Positions 1-7,170 of a stretch of 64,000 nt of DNA are shown in pieces. Position 1 is the stretch's first letter. Every line of letters starts with the position of its first letter. Location of the stretch: the NCBI GenBank assembly GCA_029916745.1, contig JARXWK010000008.1, positions 41,355 through 105,354 on the forward strand, in the 5' to 3' direction. Origin of the DNA: Dysgonomonadaceae bacterium PH5-43 (GTDB lineage: Bacteria; Bacteroidota; Bacteroidia; Bacteroidales; Azobacteroidaceae). The translations under genes and the position numbers were made by a program. The notes beneath the pieces are model-generated. The model had not been told where the DNA came from. It searched no databases and saw only the letters and a program-made list of their open reading frames with translations.

Positions 1-1680
1 TTCAGAAATAATTTCAACAGTTTTGTTTTCTTTTGTTTGAGTTGTAGTCTTATATTCGAGTTCGTTAAGATTTTCTATTCTTTTTCTTTCAAGAAACTCG
101 TAAATTCCGCCAAGATGCTCTTTAACTTGTTTGTTTCCGAACTCATAAACTTTATCAACTAAACCAGATAAAAATTCTCTATCGTGAGAAACAAGTATAA
201 CTGTACCGTCAAACTCTTTCAACGCTTCTTTCAAGACATCTTTAGAACGCATATCCAAATGGTTTGTCGGCTCATCGAGAATAAGTAGATTTACGGGTTC
301 AAGCAATAACTTTATCATAGCTAAACGAGTACGCTCTCCACCAGATAGCACTTGTATTTTTTTGTCGGAAGCCTCACCTCCAAACATAAAAGCCCCAAGT
401 ATATCTCTTATTTTAGTTCGTATATCGCCAACAGCCACATTGTCTATAGTCTGAAAAACAGTAAGCTTTTCGTCCATAAGGTCTGCCTGATTTTGAGCAA
501 AGTAACCTATTTTTACATTATGCCCAAGCTCTAACTTTCCCTCATAGGTTATCTGATCCATTATGCACTTAACCAAAGTAGATTTACCTTCTCCGTTTTT
601 TCCTACAAAGGCAATTTTATCTCCTCTATTGATAGTAAAGGTTGCATTACTGAATACTAAATGATCGCCATATCGTTTTGCAAGATTTTCAACAATAACA
701 GGGTAAGAACCCGAACGAGGAGCTGGAGGGAACTTTAATCTAAGTGTAGAATTATCCTCTTCATCTATTTCTATACGTTCAATCTTCTCAAGTTGTTTAA
801 CCCTACTCTGAACCTGTATTGCCTTGCTTGATTTATATCTGAATCGTTCGATAAAATCTTCGGTATCTTCTATTTGTTTACGTTGGTTTTCGTAAGCTCT
901 AAGTTGTTGTTCTCGTCGCTCTTTTCTTAGTTCAACATATTTGGAATAGTTTACACGATAATCATAAACCTTACCTAAAGAAATTTCGATAGTACGATTA
1001 GTTACATTATCTATAAATGCCCTATCGTGCGAAACCAATATAACGGCATTTGCCTGAGTCGCCAAAAAGTTTTCGAGCCACTGAATAGATTCTATATCTA
1101 AGTGGTTTGTAGGCTCATCGAGAAGAAGTATATCTGGTTTTCGTAGTAATATTTTGGCTAATTCTATTCTCATTCTCCATCCACCGCTAAACTCGTTGGT
1201 AGGACGATCGAAGTCGTTTCTGGTAAATCCTAACCCAAGTAAAGTTTTCTCAACTTCTGCTTGAACATTAGAAACCCCTTCCATAATAAGAAGTTCGTTA
1301 AGGTGGGTTATTTTTTCTATTAGTTGATGATAAGAATCCGACTCATAATCTTCTCTTTCTGCAAGTTGATTATTTAGAGAGTCTAATTCGGCTTCCATTT
1401 TCTGGATATGCTCATAAGCTAAAGCAGCCTCATCGCGTACCGAATTTTCATCTTTCAACTGCATTTGCTGAGGAAGATAACCTATAGTTGCTTCCTTAGG
1501 CATACCAATTCTTCCCTTTGAAGGTTCTTGTTTGCCTGCAAATATTTTAAGTAGAGTACTTTTCCCTGCTCCGTTTTTACCAACGAGAGCAATCTTATCT
1601 TTCTTATCAACAACAAAACCTATGTCGTCCAAGAGATTAAAACTCCCGAACGACACGGTTAAACTTTCAACTGAATACAT
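1..1680 (-). CDS. ABC-F family ATPase, partial (runs off the left edge)
   Basis: This reads leftward from ATG at 1680 for 560 codons with no stop before base 1, so the C-terminus is missing. It has two ABC domains on one chain and no membrane segment, the ABC-F layout. Walker A motifs are GKNGAGKST (residues 34-42) and GKNGEGKST (about 360-368), each followed by an SGG signature and a LDEPTNHLD Walker B. The charged linker between the domains is rich in Lys, Arg and Glu. ABC-F proteins act on the ribosome (Uup/EttA/YheS types) or give antibiotic protection; the subgroup cannot be settled without the C-terminus. The start overlaps the upstream stop as TAATG, which suggests translational coupling to the nucleotidyltransferase gene. 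Confidence 0.93.
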   Translation of the reverse strand, partial: MYSVESLTVSFGSFNLLDDIGFVVDKKDKIALVGKNGAGKSTLLKIFAGKQEPSKGRIGMPKEATIGYLPQQMQLKDENSVRDEAALAYEHIQKMEAELDSLNNQLAEREDYESDSYHQLIEKITHLNELLIMEGVSNVQAEVEKTLLGLGFTRNDFDRPTNEFSGGWRMRIELAKILLRKPDILLLDEPTNHLDIESIQWLENFLATQANAVILVSHDRAFIDNVTNRTIEISLGKVYDYRVNYSKYVELRKERREQQLRAYENQRKQIEDTEDFIERFRYKSSKAIQVQSRVKQLEKIERIEIDEEDNSTLRLKFPPAPRSGSYPVIVENLAKRYGDHLVFSNATFTINRGDKIAFVGKNGEGKSTLVKCIMDQITYEGKLELGHNVKIGYFAQNQADLMDEKLTVFQTIDNVAVGDIRTKIRDILGAFMFGGEASDKKIQVLSGGERTRLAMIKLLLEPVNLLILDEPTNHLDMRSKDVLKEALKEFDGTVILVSHDREFLSGLVDKVYEFGNKQVKEHLGGIYEFLERKRIENLNELEYKTTTQTKENKTVEIISE

Positions 1681-2585
1681 TAAAACAATTTATTAGGGTA
1701 CTCGCCTTTGTCAATTAGGTCTTGTATTTTAGCAACTACAGCAGCTCTATCGTCGGCATAAGTTACACCAAACCATTTTGAAGGAGTATCCAAAACTTTT
1801 ACTTTTATTTTTCCACTATTAATTAAACGGTCAACAGCCCAAGGAATAAAGAATTCAGATTTAGGGTTGTCTTTATTTTCGTTTAAGAAGTCGATGAATT
1901 GTTCTTCTGAGTAATTGAAATACTCAGGAGTAAATCCCCACATATTCATAGAAACAGGAGTATTTTCAGATACTTCCACCATATTTTCGTTTTCGTCTTT
2001 ATACTTAATCTTACCATCAGTATCGCGGATAATATAAGTACGTTCTACAACAGAAGTAAGATAGCCATTAGCATCAGTCTGACAAAGACCTCTTGCTACC
2101 GAACCACTTTCAGATAAAGTATTTCCGATGCGGTAACCTATCATACAGTATTCGTTCTCTTTGTTTTCTACCGACATTAAGAAATCTGCTAATATTTTAT
2201 AGCTATCCTTACCATAGAAATCATCAGCATTAATAACTGCGAAAGGCTCTCCGATAGCATTTTTACCCATAAGCACAGCGTGGTTAGTTCCCCAAGGTTT
2301 AACTCTATCTTCGCTCAAAGTATAACCTTCAGGAAGTTTGTCTAACTCTTGAAATACTGTTTCTACAGGTATAGTATTCTCATACTTTTTAAGAATTTTT
2401 TCGCGAAAGTCTGCTTCAAATGTTTCACGAATAACAAAAACTACTTTACCAAATCCGCCTCTAATAGCGTCAAAGATAGAGTAATCCATAATAGTTTCTC
2501 CATTAGGACCTAATCCATCTAATTGTTTAAGTCCTCCATAACGGCTACCCATTCCTGCAGCCAAAACAAATAATGTTGGTTTCAT
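1680..2585 (-). CDS. Sugar-phosphate nucleotidyltransferase-like protein
   Basis: A 301-residue cytoplasmic protein of the NTP_transferase fold. The nucleotide-binding segment LAAGMGSRYGGLKQL lies at residues 8-22 and an INADDFYG motif (metal-binding Asp) at 118-125, as in GalU/RmlA-type enzymes that join a sugar phosphate to an NTP. The substrate cannot be told from sequence; Bacteroidales carry many such proteins labelled only nucleotidyltransferase. It is first in a two-gene unit with the ABC-F gene. A TACCTTTG -7 element lies 39 bp upstream, just past the terminator of the sodB gene. Confidence 0.85.
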   Translation of the reverse strand: MKPTLFVLAAGMGSRYGGLKQLDGLGPNGETIMDYSIFDAIRGGFGKVVFVIRETFEADFREKILKKYENTIPVETVFQELDKLPEGYTLSEDRVKPWGTNHAVLMGKNAIGEPFAVINADDFYGKDSYKILADFLMSVENKENEYCMIGYRIGNTLSESGSVARGLCQTDANGYLTSVVERTYIIRDTDGKIKYKDENENMVEVSENTPVSMNMWGFTPEYFNYSEEQFIDFLNENKDNPKSEFFIPWAVDRLINSGKIKVKVLDTPSKWFGVTYADDRAAVVAKIQDLIDKGEYPNKLF

Positions 2586-2623
2586 AAGAATTAAAATATT
2601 TATATAAATTGTTATTTTGATAA

Positions 2624-2631
2624 CAAAGGTA
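2624..2631 (-). promoter_or_regulatory. -7 promoter element (TACCTTTG) of the nucleotidyltransferase/ABC-F unit
   Basis: On the minus strand this reads TACCTTTG, an exact match to the Bacteroidota -7 consensus TAnnTTTG, 39 bp before the ATG at 2585. No clear TTTG is seen at -33. Confidence 0.55.
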
Positions 2632-2644
2632 TATATTTTAATCT

Positions 2645-2675
2645 AAAAAAGAGGAACTTTTAAGCCCCTCTTTTT
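2645..2675 (-). terminator. Intrinsic terminator after sodB
   Basis: A hairpin with an AAAAAGAGG arm on one side and CCTCTTTTTT on the other, loop region CTTAAAAG, followed by T residues on the minus strand. It lies 37 bp beyond the sodB stop and before the next promoter. Its symmetry would also let it act on plus-strand transcripts. Confidence 0.75.
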
Positions 2676-2711
2676 ATATACGGATACAAATTTATCGAAA
2701 TAGTTAGAAAT

Positions 2712-3320
2712 TTATAACTTCTCCAACTCTATCGCTTTATAATTTTTGTATCTATCTGATATTATATTCCAATCTACTATTTCCCAAAGTAAAGACAAAT
2801 GCTGCGGACGTTTATTTTGGTAATCAAGATAATAAGCGTGTTCCCAAACGTCGGCTACAAATATAGGCATCAAGTTATTTCGAATAGGGTTCTCGGCATT
2901 ACTTGCTTTTATAAGGCTAAGTTTGTTTTTGTCGTCTTTTACCAACCACATCCAACCCGAACCAAATATAGATGTTGCTTGTTTTTCAAACTCTTTCTTA
3001 AACTCTTCAAAACCTCCAAAAGACTCTGTTATTGCATCTAACAATTCTTTAGAAGGAGTTGAGCGTCTGTTAGCCGAAAACGAATTAAAATAAAAAACGT
3101 GGTTCCATACCTGAGCCGCATTGTTATATATCCCTCCATCTGAGTTTTTTACAATCTCTTCTAATGTTGCATTCTCAAACTTTGTCCCGTCTACAAGATT
3201 ATTCAAATTTGTTAGATAAGCATTTACGTGTTTACCCCAATGAAACTCTATTGTTTCTTTACTAATAATTGGCTCTAATGCGTTGTAAGCATACGGCAAA
3301 ATTGGCATTTCAAATTTCAT
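2712..3320 (-). CDS. sodB: Superoxide dismutase, Fe/Mn family
   Basis: A 202-residue enzyme converting superoxide to O2 and H2O2. The metal ligands are visible: His27 (FHWGKH), His74 (AAQVWNH), Asp157 and His161 (DVWEH). Gln70 sits two residues before WNH, the position typical of iron or cambialistic enzymes. There is no signal peptide, so it is cytoplasmic. Length is normal for the family. It is a single-gene unit with its own terminator. Which metal is used in vivo cannot be read from sequence. Confidence 0.95.
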   Translation of the reverse strand: MKFEMPILPYAYNALEPIISKETIEFHWGKHVNAYLTNLNNLVDGTKFENATLEEIVKNSDGGIYNNAAQVWNHVFYFNSFSANRRSTPSKELLDAITESFGGFEEFKKEFEKQATSIFGSGWMWLVKDDKNKLSLIKASNAENPIRNNLMPIFVADVWEHAYYLDYQNKRPQHLSLLWEIVDWNIISDRYKNYKAIELEKL

Positions 3321-3438
3321 AATGTTATTTTTTAATTGTTATTAATTTATCTACTAATAGGGAAACACACCAACAGTCTGTTTTGTTTTATAAATTTGTT
3401 TATTTATCCCTTACACAAGTAAAGACTTATTTCAAAAA

Positions 3439-3465
3439 AGCCGCCACGATACTGTCGTGACGGCT
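3439..3465 (-). terminator. Intrinsic terminator of the S41 protease/kinase operon
   Basis: Hairpin AGCCG-C-CACGA, loop TACTG, TCGTG-A-CGGCT, with one C-A mismatch. On the minus strand it is followed by TTTTTTG. It lies 52 bp past the S41 protease stop. Confidence 0.85.
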
Positions 3466-3516
3466 ATATGTATTCTGCTTAGCAAAGATACAACACCAAA
3501 AGGCGTTTGTCAAGTG

Positions 3517-5133
3517 TTAATTAACATTCGTTTGTAATTGAAGTATTGCTTTATTCAACACCACATCATCTCGCAACTCGTACATTTTAGTACCTTTATG
3601 GTAGTAATATTGCTGCATTATATTGTATGCAAGATGTTTAGATATAATTTTCTTGTGCAATTCTAAATCTCTATCTAAGTCGGGCTTTAGTAGTTTCTCT
3701 AAACTCTGAAACTCTTCGTTAGCTATATCCTTATAACCTTCAAGCTCCATAGCTCGCTTTAGGGTTTCGAGAGTGCGTTCGCTTTGTAAATCGTAAGTAA
3801 AATCGACCGACTTAACGTATTCTTTAAACTCATTATATAGCTCTTCGCTAACCTCAAACTCCGAAGGAGATGCTATAACAGGATTATCAACCCTCCATTG
3901 AGCTACAAAATCGAAGAAGATAGATTTAGCTTCGAGATAGAAAATCATAGATGGAACGTTTTCTTCTTTAACTTCAAAGTCGGGCGATATACCGCCACCA
4001 TCATAAACTGGGCGACCATTACGAGTGTAGAACGTTACTGGCACGGTATCTGAGTCTGCTTTTTCTTTCTTACTATAATCTATACGCTGAATGCATCGTC
4101 CGCTCGGAATATAATACTTAGCAGATGTGAGTTTAAGCTGCCCACCATGAGGCAAAGAACGAGTAATTTGCACCAAGCCTTTACCGTAAGTTTTTTCGCC
4201 TACAAGTATTCCCCTATCTAAATCTTGCACTGCCCCTGCTACTATTTCCGATGCCGATGCCGAATTACCATTAATAAGTATAGCAATAGGCATATCGGGA
4301 GCTATAGGTGCTTGCATAGCTTTATAAACTCTGTCGTATTGTTTTATCTTGCCTTTCATCGAAAGTAAAGTGTCGCCTTTAGCCATAAAAAGGTTTAATA
4401 TTTCAAGACATTCGTCAACTACTCCTCCTCCGTTGTCTCTTACATCAAACACAAGCGCAGAGATATTCTTATTCATAAGTTCTAAAAAAGCTTCTTTTAC
4501 CGCTCTACCACTATCAACAGTAAACGAAGAAAGATAGATATATCCTATATTATTTTCCAGAACTCCTGAATATACAACCGGATTTATATGTATTCTCTTT
4601 CTTGTTATTTCAATTTTACGAGGTTTGCTCTCTCCTATTCTTTCTATGGTTAGAGTTAATTTAGTATTGGGCTGTCCTTTAAGAAGGTCGCTTGCTTGTT
4701 TGGTATCTTTACCTTCCATACTCTCGCCATCAATGTATAATATTTTATCGCCAGGTATTAATCCCGACAAAACAGCAGGCATTCCTTCGTATGGTTCGCG
4801 AATAATTATAGAACTATCTTTCATAGATATTACAGAGCCAATACCACCGTATTCACCTGTAGTCATTATCTGAAAATCAGGCATTTCTTTAGCAGGAATA
4901 TACTCACTGTAAGGATCTAAATCTTTTAACATTCCGTTAATAGCCTCTTCCGTTATAGCTTCCACATCTATTGAATCGACATAATGAACAACAGTTTCTT
5001 TCAAAACAGAATTTAGTATATCCGAATACTTAACCATATCAGATAATTGTTGTTCCGCCAACTGAGCCTGCGAACTTATTGCTATACCTATTATATATAA
5101 CAATGTAATGCTTATTACTTTTATTGATTTCAT
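3517..5133 (-). CDS. S41 family C-terminal processing protease with PDZ domain
   Basis: A 538-residue exported serine protease. Residues 1-23 form a signal peptide ending SSQA. A PDZ domain lies at about 90-170 (GGIGSVI, then GLIPGDKIL). The S41 catalytic dyad is Ser293 in GNSASASEI and Lys318 in TYGKG, with the 25-residue spacing of E. coli Tsp. Such proteases cut periplasmic or outer-membrane proteins at the C-terminus. The start codon overlaps the kinase stop as ATGA, so the two are translationally coupled, though no functional link is obvious. Confidence 0.93.
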   Translation of the reverse strand: MKSIKVISITLLYIIGIAISSQAQLAEQQLSDMVKYSDILNSVLKETVVHYVDSIDVEAITEEAINGMLKDLDPYSEYIPAKEMPDFQIMTTGEYGGIGSVISMKDSSIIIREPYEGMPAVLSGLIPGDKILYIDGESMEGKDTKQASDLLKGQPNTKLTLTIERIGESKPRKIEITRKRIHINPVVYSGVLENNIGYIYLSSFTVDSGRAVKEAFLELMNKNISALVFDVRDNGGGVVDECLEILNLFMAKGDTLLSMKGKIKQYDRVYKAMQAPIAPDMPIAILINGNSASASEIVAGAVQDLDRGILVGEKTYGKGLVQITRSLPHGGQLKLTSAKYYIPSGRCIQRIDYSKKEKADSDTVPVTFYTRNGRPVYDGGGISPDFEVKEENVPSMIFYLEAKSIFFDFVAQWRVDNPVIASPSEFEVSEELYNEFKEYVKSVDFTYDLQSERTLETLKRAMELEGYKDIANEEFQSLEKLLKPDLDRDLELHKKIISKHLAYNIMQQYYYHKGTKMYELRDDVVLNKAILQLQTNVN

Positions 5134-6107
5134 ATTGTTTGAGCTGTTTCCTTTATACTATTCCAACGTTCAGCTGAAAGTTTTGTTCCTATAACCTGAA
5201 TAATCTCACCAGCAAACAGAGTTCCTAATTCGGCACATTGCTTAATAGTTTTATTTTGCGTTAGACCATACAAAAAACCTGCCGCATAATAATCTCCTGC
5301 CGCCGTTGTATCTAACGGTGCCACATTGCTACGCACCGGAACGTACACTACCTCCCCTTTACACATAACAAAAGAACCTTTAGCTCCTGTTTTTACTATA
5401 CTCATTTCTACCATACTACCTATTTCCTCTACAGCTTCTTGGGGTTCTTTACCCGTTAGTGCCTTAGCTTCCTCTTCATTAGCAAATACAATATCAACAT
5501 AATTATTTATTAATTTTAGAAGAAATTCTTTTTCTGCCTCCACTATATTGTAACTTGCCAAATCTATTGCTATTTTCAACCCTAAAGACTTGGCAATAGA
5601 TAGGGCTCCTTCTATCAACTCGTGGTTTTGTACTAAATAACCTTCAACATACAAATACGTATATTCAGATAAAACATCTTTATTTAAGTCGGTCTTGTGC
5701 ATATCGCCTGCTACACCAAGATAAGTACCGAAAGTTCTTTCTCCATCAGCACTAATAAACGTCATTGCAGTGCCTGTATGATTATTGTTTACGTGTATAA
5801 AATGTGGATTAACACCCGCTCGCATAAACTCTTCGATATAGAATTTACCATATTCGTTATCTCCAACCTTTCCTACAAACCCAACATTTGCGTTCATATA
5901 AGAAAGCGCAAGACAAGTATTACCTGCCGAGCCTCCTGTTGTTATTTTGTAATTTATATTTGCAAGACGATTAAATATATCGTCGCGAGTTTCAACATCA
6001 ATAAGACTCATACTACCCTTTTGTAAGTTAAGTTCACTCAAAAGGTTATCATTATCTATCTTCACCAATACGTCTACTAAGGCATTACCTATTCCTAATA
6101 TTTTCAT
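5130..6107 (-). CDS. PfkB family carbohydrate/adenosine kinase
   Basis: A 325-residue ribokinase-fold protein. The N-terminal GIGNALVDVLV is the PfkB sugar-binding start, GGSAGNT follows near residue 65, and DTTAAGDYYAAGF near the C-terminus holds the catalytic Asp and anion hole. Close Bacteroidales homologues are annotated as adenosine kinase, but ribokinase or fructokinase activity cannot be excluded. A longer reading from GTG at 6128 is rejected because that codon lies inside the -7 promoter element. The gene is first in an operon with the S41 protease. Confidence 0.9.
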   Translation of the reverse strand: MKILGIGNALVDVLVKIDNDNLLSELNLQKGSMSLIDVETRDDIFNRLANINYKITTGGSAGNTCLALSYMNANVGFVGKVGDNEYGKFYIEEFMRAGVNPHFIHVNNNHTGTAMTFISADGERTFGTYLGVAGDMHKTDLNKDVLSEYTYLYVEGYLVQNHELIEGALSIAKSLGLKIAIDLASYNIVEAEKEFLLKLINNYVDIVFANEEEAKALTGKEPQEAVEEIGSMVEMSIVKTGAKGSFVMCKGEVVYVPVRSNVAPLDTTAAGDYYAAGFLYGLTQNKTIKQCAELGTLFAGEIIQVIGTKLSAERWNSIKETAQTI

Positions 6108-6127
6108 CTTTATTTGTAATTTTAGCA

Positions 6128-6135
6128 CAAAGATA
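6128..6135 (-). promoter_or_regulatory. -7 element (TATCTTTG) of the kinase/S41 operon
   Basis: Minus-strand TATCTTTG matches TAnnTTTG. The start at 6107 leaves a leader of about 15-20 nt. It directly abuts the -33 element of the divergent tRNA-Asn promoter (6136-6139). Confidence 0.65.
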
Positions 6136-6167
6136 TTTGTTTAATTGGAAAAATACCCTTAATTTTG
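6136..6167 (+). promoter_or_regulatory. Promoter of tRNA-Asn (TTTG-N20-TAATTTTG)
   Basis: TTTG at 6136-6139 and TAATTTTG at 6160-6167, 20 bp apart, match both Bacteroidota promoter elements. The tRNA begins 33 bp after the -7 element. Confidence 0.7.
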
Positions 6168-6199
6168 CAACGCATTTGAGAGAAATGCTAAAAAAACAT

Positions 6200-6273
6200 T
6201 CTTCCTTAGCTCAGTTGGTTAGAGCATCTGACTGTTAATCAGAGGGTCCTTGGTTCAAGTCCAAGAGGGAGAG
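6200..6273 (+). tRNA. tRNA-Asn (anticodon GTT)
   Basis: A 74-nt cloverleaf. The acceptor stem TCTTCCT pairs with AGGGAGA (one T-G wobble), the anticodon stem is TCTGA/TCAGA around loop CTGTTAA, and the T-arm is CTTGG-TTCAAGT-CCAAG. The anticodon GTT is at 6234-6236. The discriminator is G and CCA is not encoded. Confidence 0.96.
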
Positions 6274-6274
6274 C

Positions 6275-6320
6275 AACCAAAAAAAGACTCGCATTAAAGT
6301 GTGGGTCTTTTTTGGTTTTT
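6275..6320 (+). terminator. Intrinsic terminator after tRNA-Asn
   Basis: An extended hairpin: AACCAAAAAAAGAC on the left pairs with GTCTTTTTTGGTT on the right, followed by T residues. It starts within 2 bp of the tRNA 3' end. Confidence 0.85.
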
Positions 6321-6400
6321 AGAATAAGTATTAGCTTTGCATCTAAAAAGCAATAGAAGAAAACAAATCTCTACTTGAATTGATAAAAAACAAAGCTGTC

Positions 6401-6890
6401 CGATAAAACTTTTTCTATTTCGTCCAAATTCTCGACATTTTCTCTACTTACTTATTTCTACAAGACTGCACTTCTTTCTGTTATTTTGATATTATAGTCC
6501 CTTTGCTTAATCTTAAGAGCGGAGCAAGAGAGTAAGTAAACTACCCCAATAGGCAACTATCTGTAATTCCTTAACTCTCGGAGACGAGCATAAAAGTAAG
6601 CGAGTGGACAAATGGACGGCTCTATCTCTCTGGTGAAGCACTTCGCCGCTATTAGTAGAACTCCCTCGTCGTTCTTAGTAGATGGGCGAGCAGGTTGTTA
6701 CTATATACCCCTTGTTGCTCTTAGTAGATAGGCGAGCTGTTTCTCAGTAGATACCCGATGCCTCTCTTAGTAGAACCACCTCGTCTTTATACTTAAAGCA
6801 CCCCGTCTCTCTTAGTAGAGACACCTCGCCTATCTCAGTAGAGACACGAGGGGTCTCTTAGTAGAGAGAAGCCCCTAAGTGAAGCTTTTA
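6401..6890 (+). repeat. Dispersed intergenic repeat, copy 1 of 3 (about 490 bp)
   Basis: A noncoding element shared with 30321-30857 (same orientation) and 46690-47262 (inverted). Shared blocks in order are CTCTACTTACTTATTTCTACAA (here in two parts), a GGCAACTATCTGTAATTCC block, TTAACTCTCGGAGA, then a decamer array and CCCTAAGTGAAGCTTT. The array has five exact TCTTAGTAGA copies and three one- or two-base variants, spaced about 22-29 bp and each followed by a C/G-rich half such as CACCTCGTC. I see no ORF of 60 codons, no transposase and no clear target duplication. Confidence 0.85.
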
Positions 6891-7016
6891 CTTTTGAGGT
6901 TTATAAAGTGCTGTATTTGAGGTTGTTTATTTTTGTCAGATAAGGTTCGGAATAGAAAACAAATAGCAATAAAAGAATATTTTTGCTTGAACAAACACAG
7001 GGGTTTGCAGGTGAGC

Positions 7017-7105
7017 CAAAACTTCACTTAGGGTCTTCTCTCTTATCAGAACGATAAGGGGTATCTAATAAGAAAGGCAAGGACGTTCTACTAACATCCT
7101 TGCCT
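7017..7105 (-). repeat. Degenerate inverted fragment of the dispersed repeat, with hairpin
   Basis: ACTTCACTTAGGGTC at 7021-7035 is the inverted counterpart of the CCCTAAGTGAAG end of copy 1, so it faces copy 1 across about 130 bp. It decays into GGGGTATCTAATAAG and a TTCTACTAA remnant. The last part folds as AGGCAAGGA (7075-7083) with TCCTTGCCT (7097-7105), the decamer remnant forming the loop. Confidence 0.6.
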
Positions 7106-7131
7106 CCTTTTACTAAGATTGTGTTACGGAA

Positions 7132-7152
7132 TAAAAAGGTTGCTAGCAACCT
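7132..7152 (-). terminator. Intrinsic terminator of the BspA-like operon
   Basis: AGGTTGCTAGCAACCT (7137-7152) is a perfect palindrome 18 bp beyond the stop codon, followed on the minus strand by TTTTTATT. Confidence 0.75.
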
Positions 7153-7170
7153 AAAATATCCGATGAGACA

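Noticed and set aside
6401..6890. CRISPR-like reading of the decamer array
   Set aside because: The repeated part is only 10 bp, spacing is irregular, and the parts between decamers are conserved between copies rather than unique.
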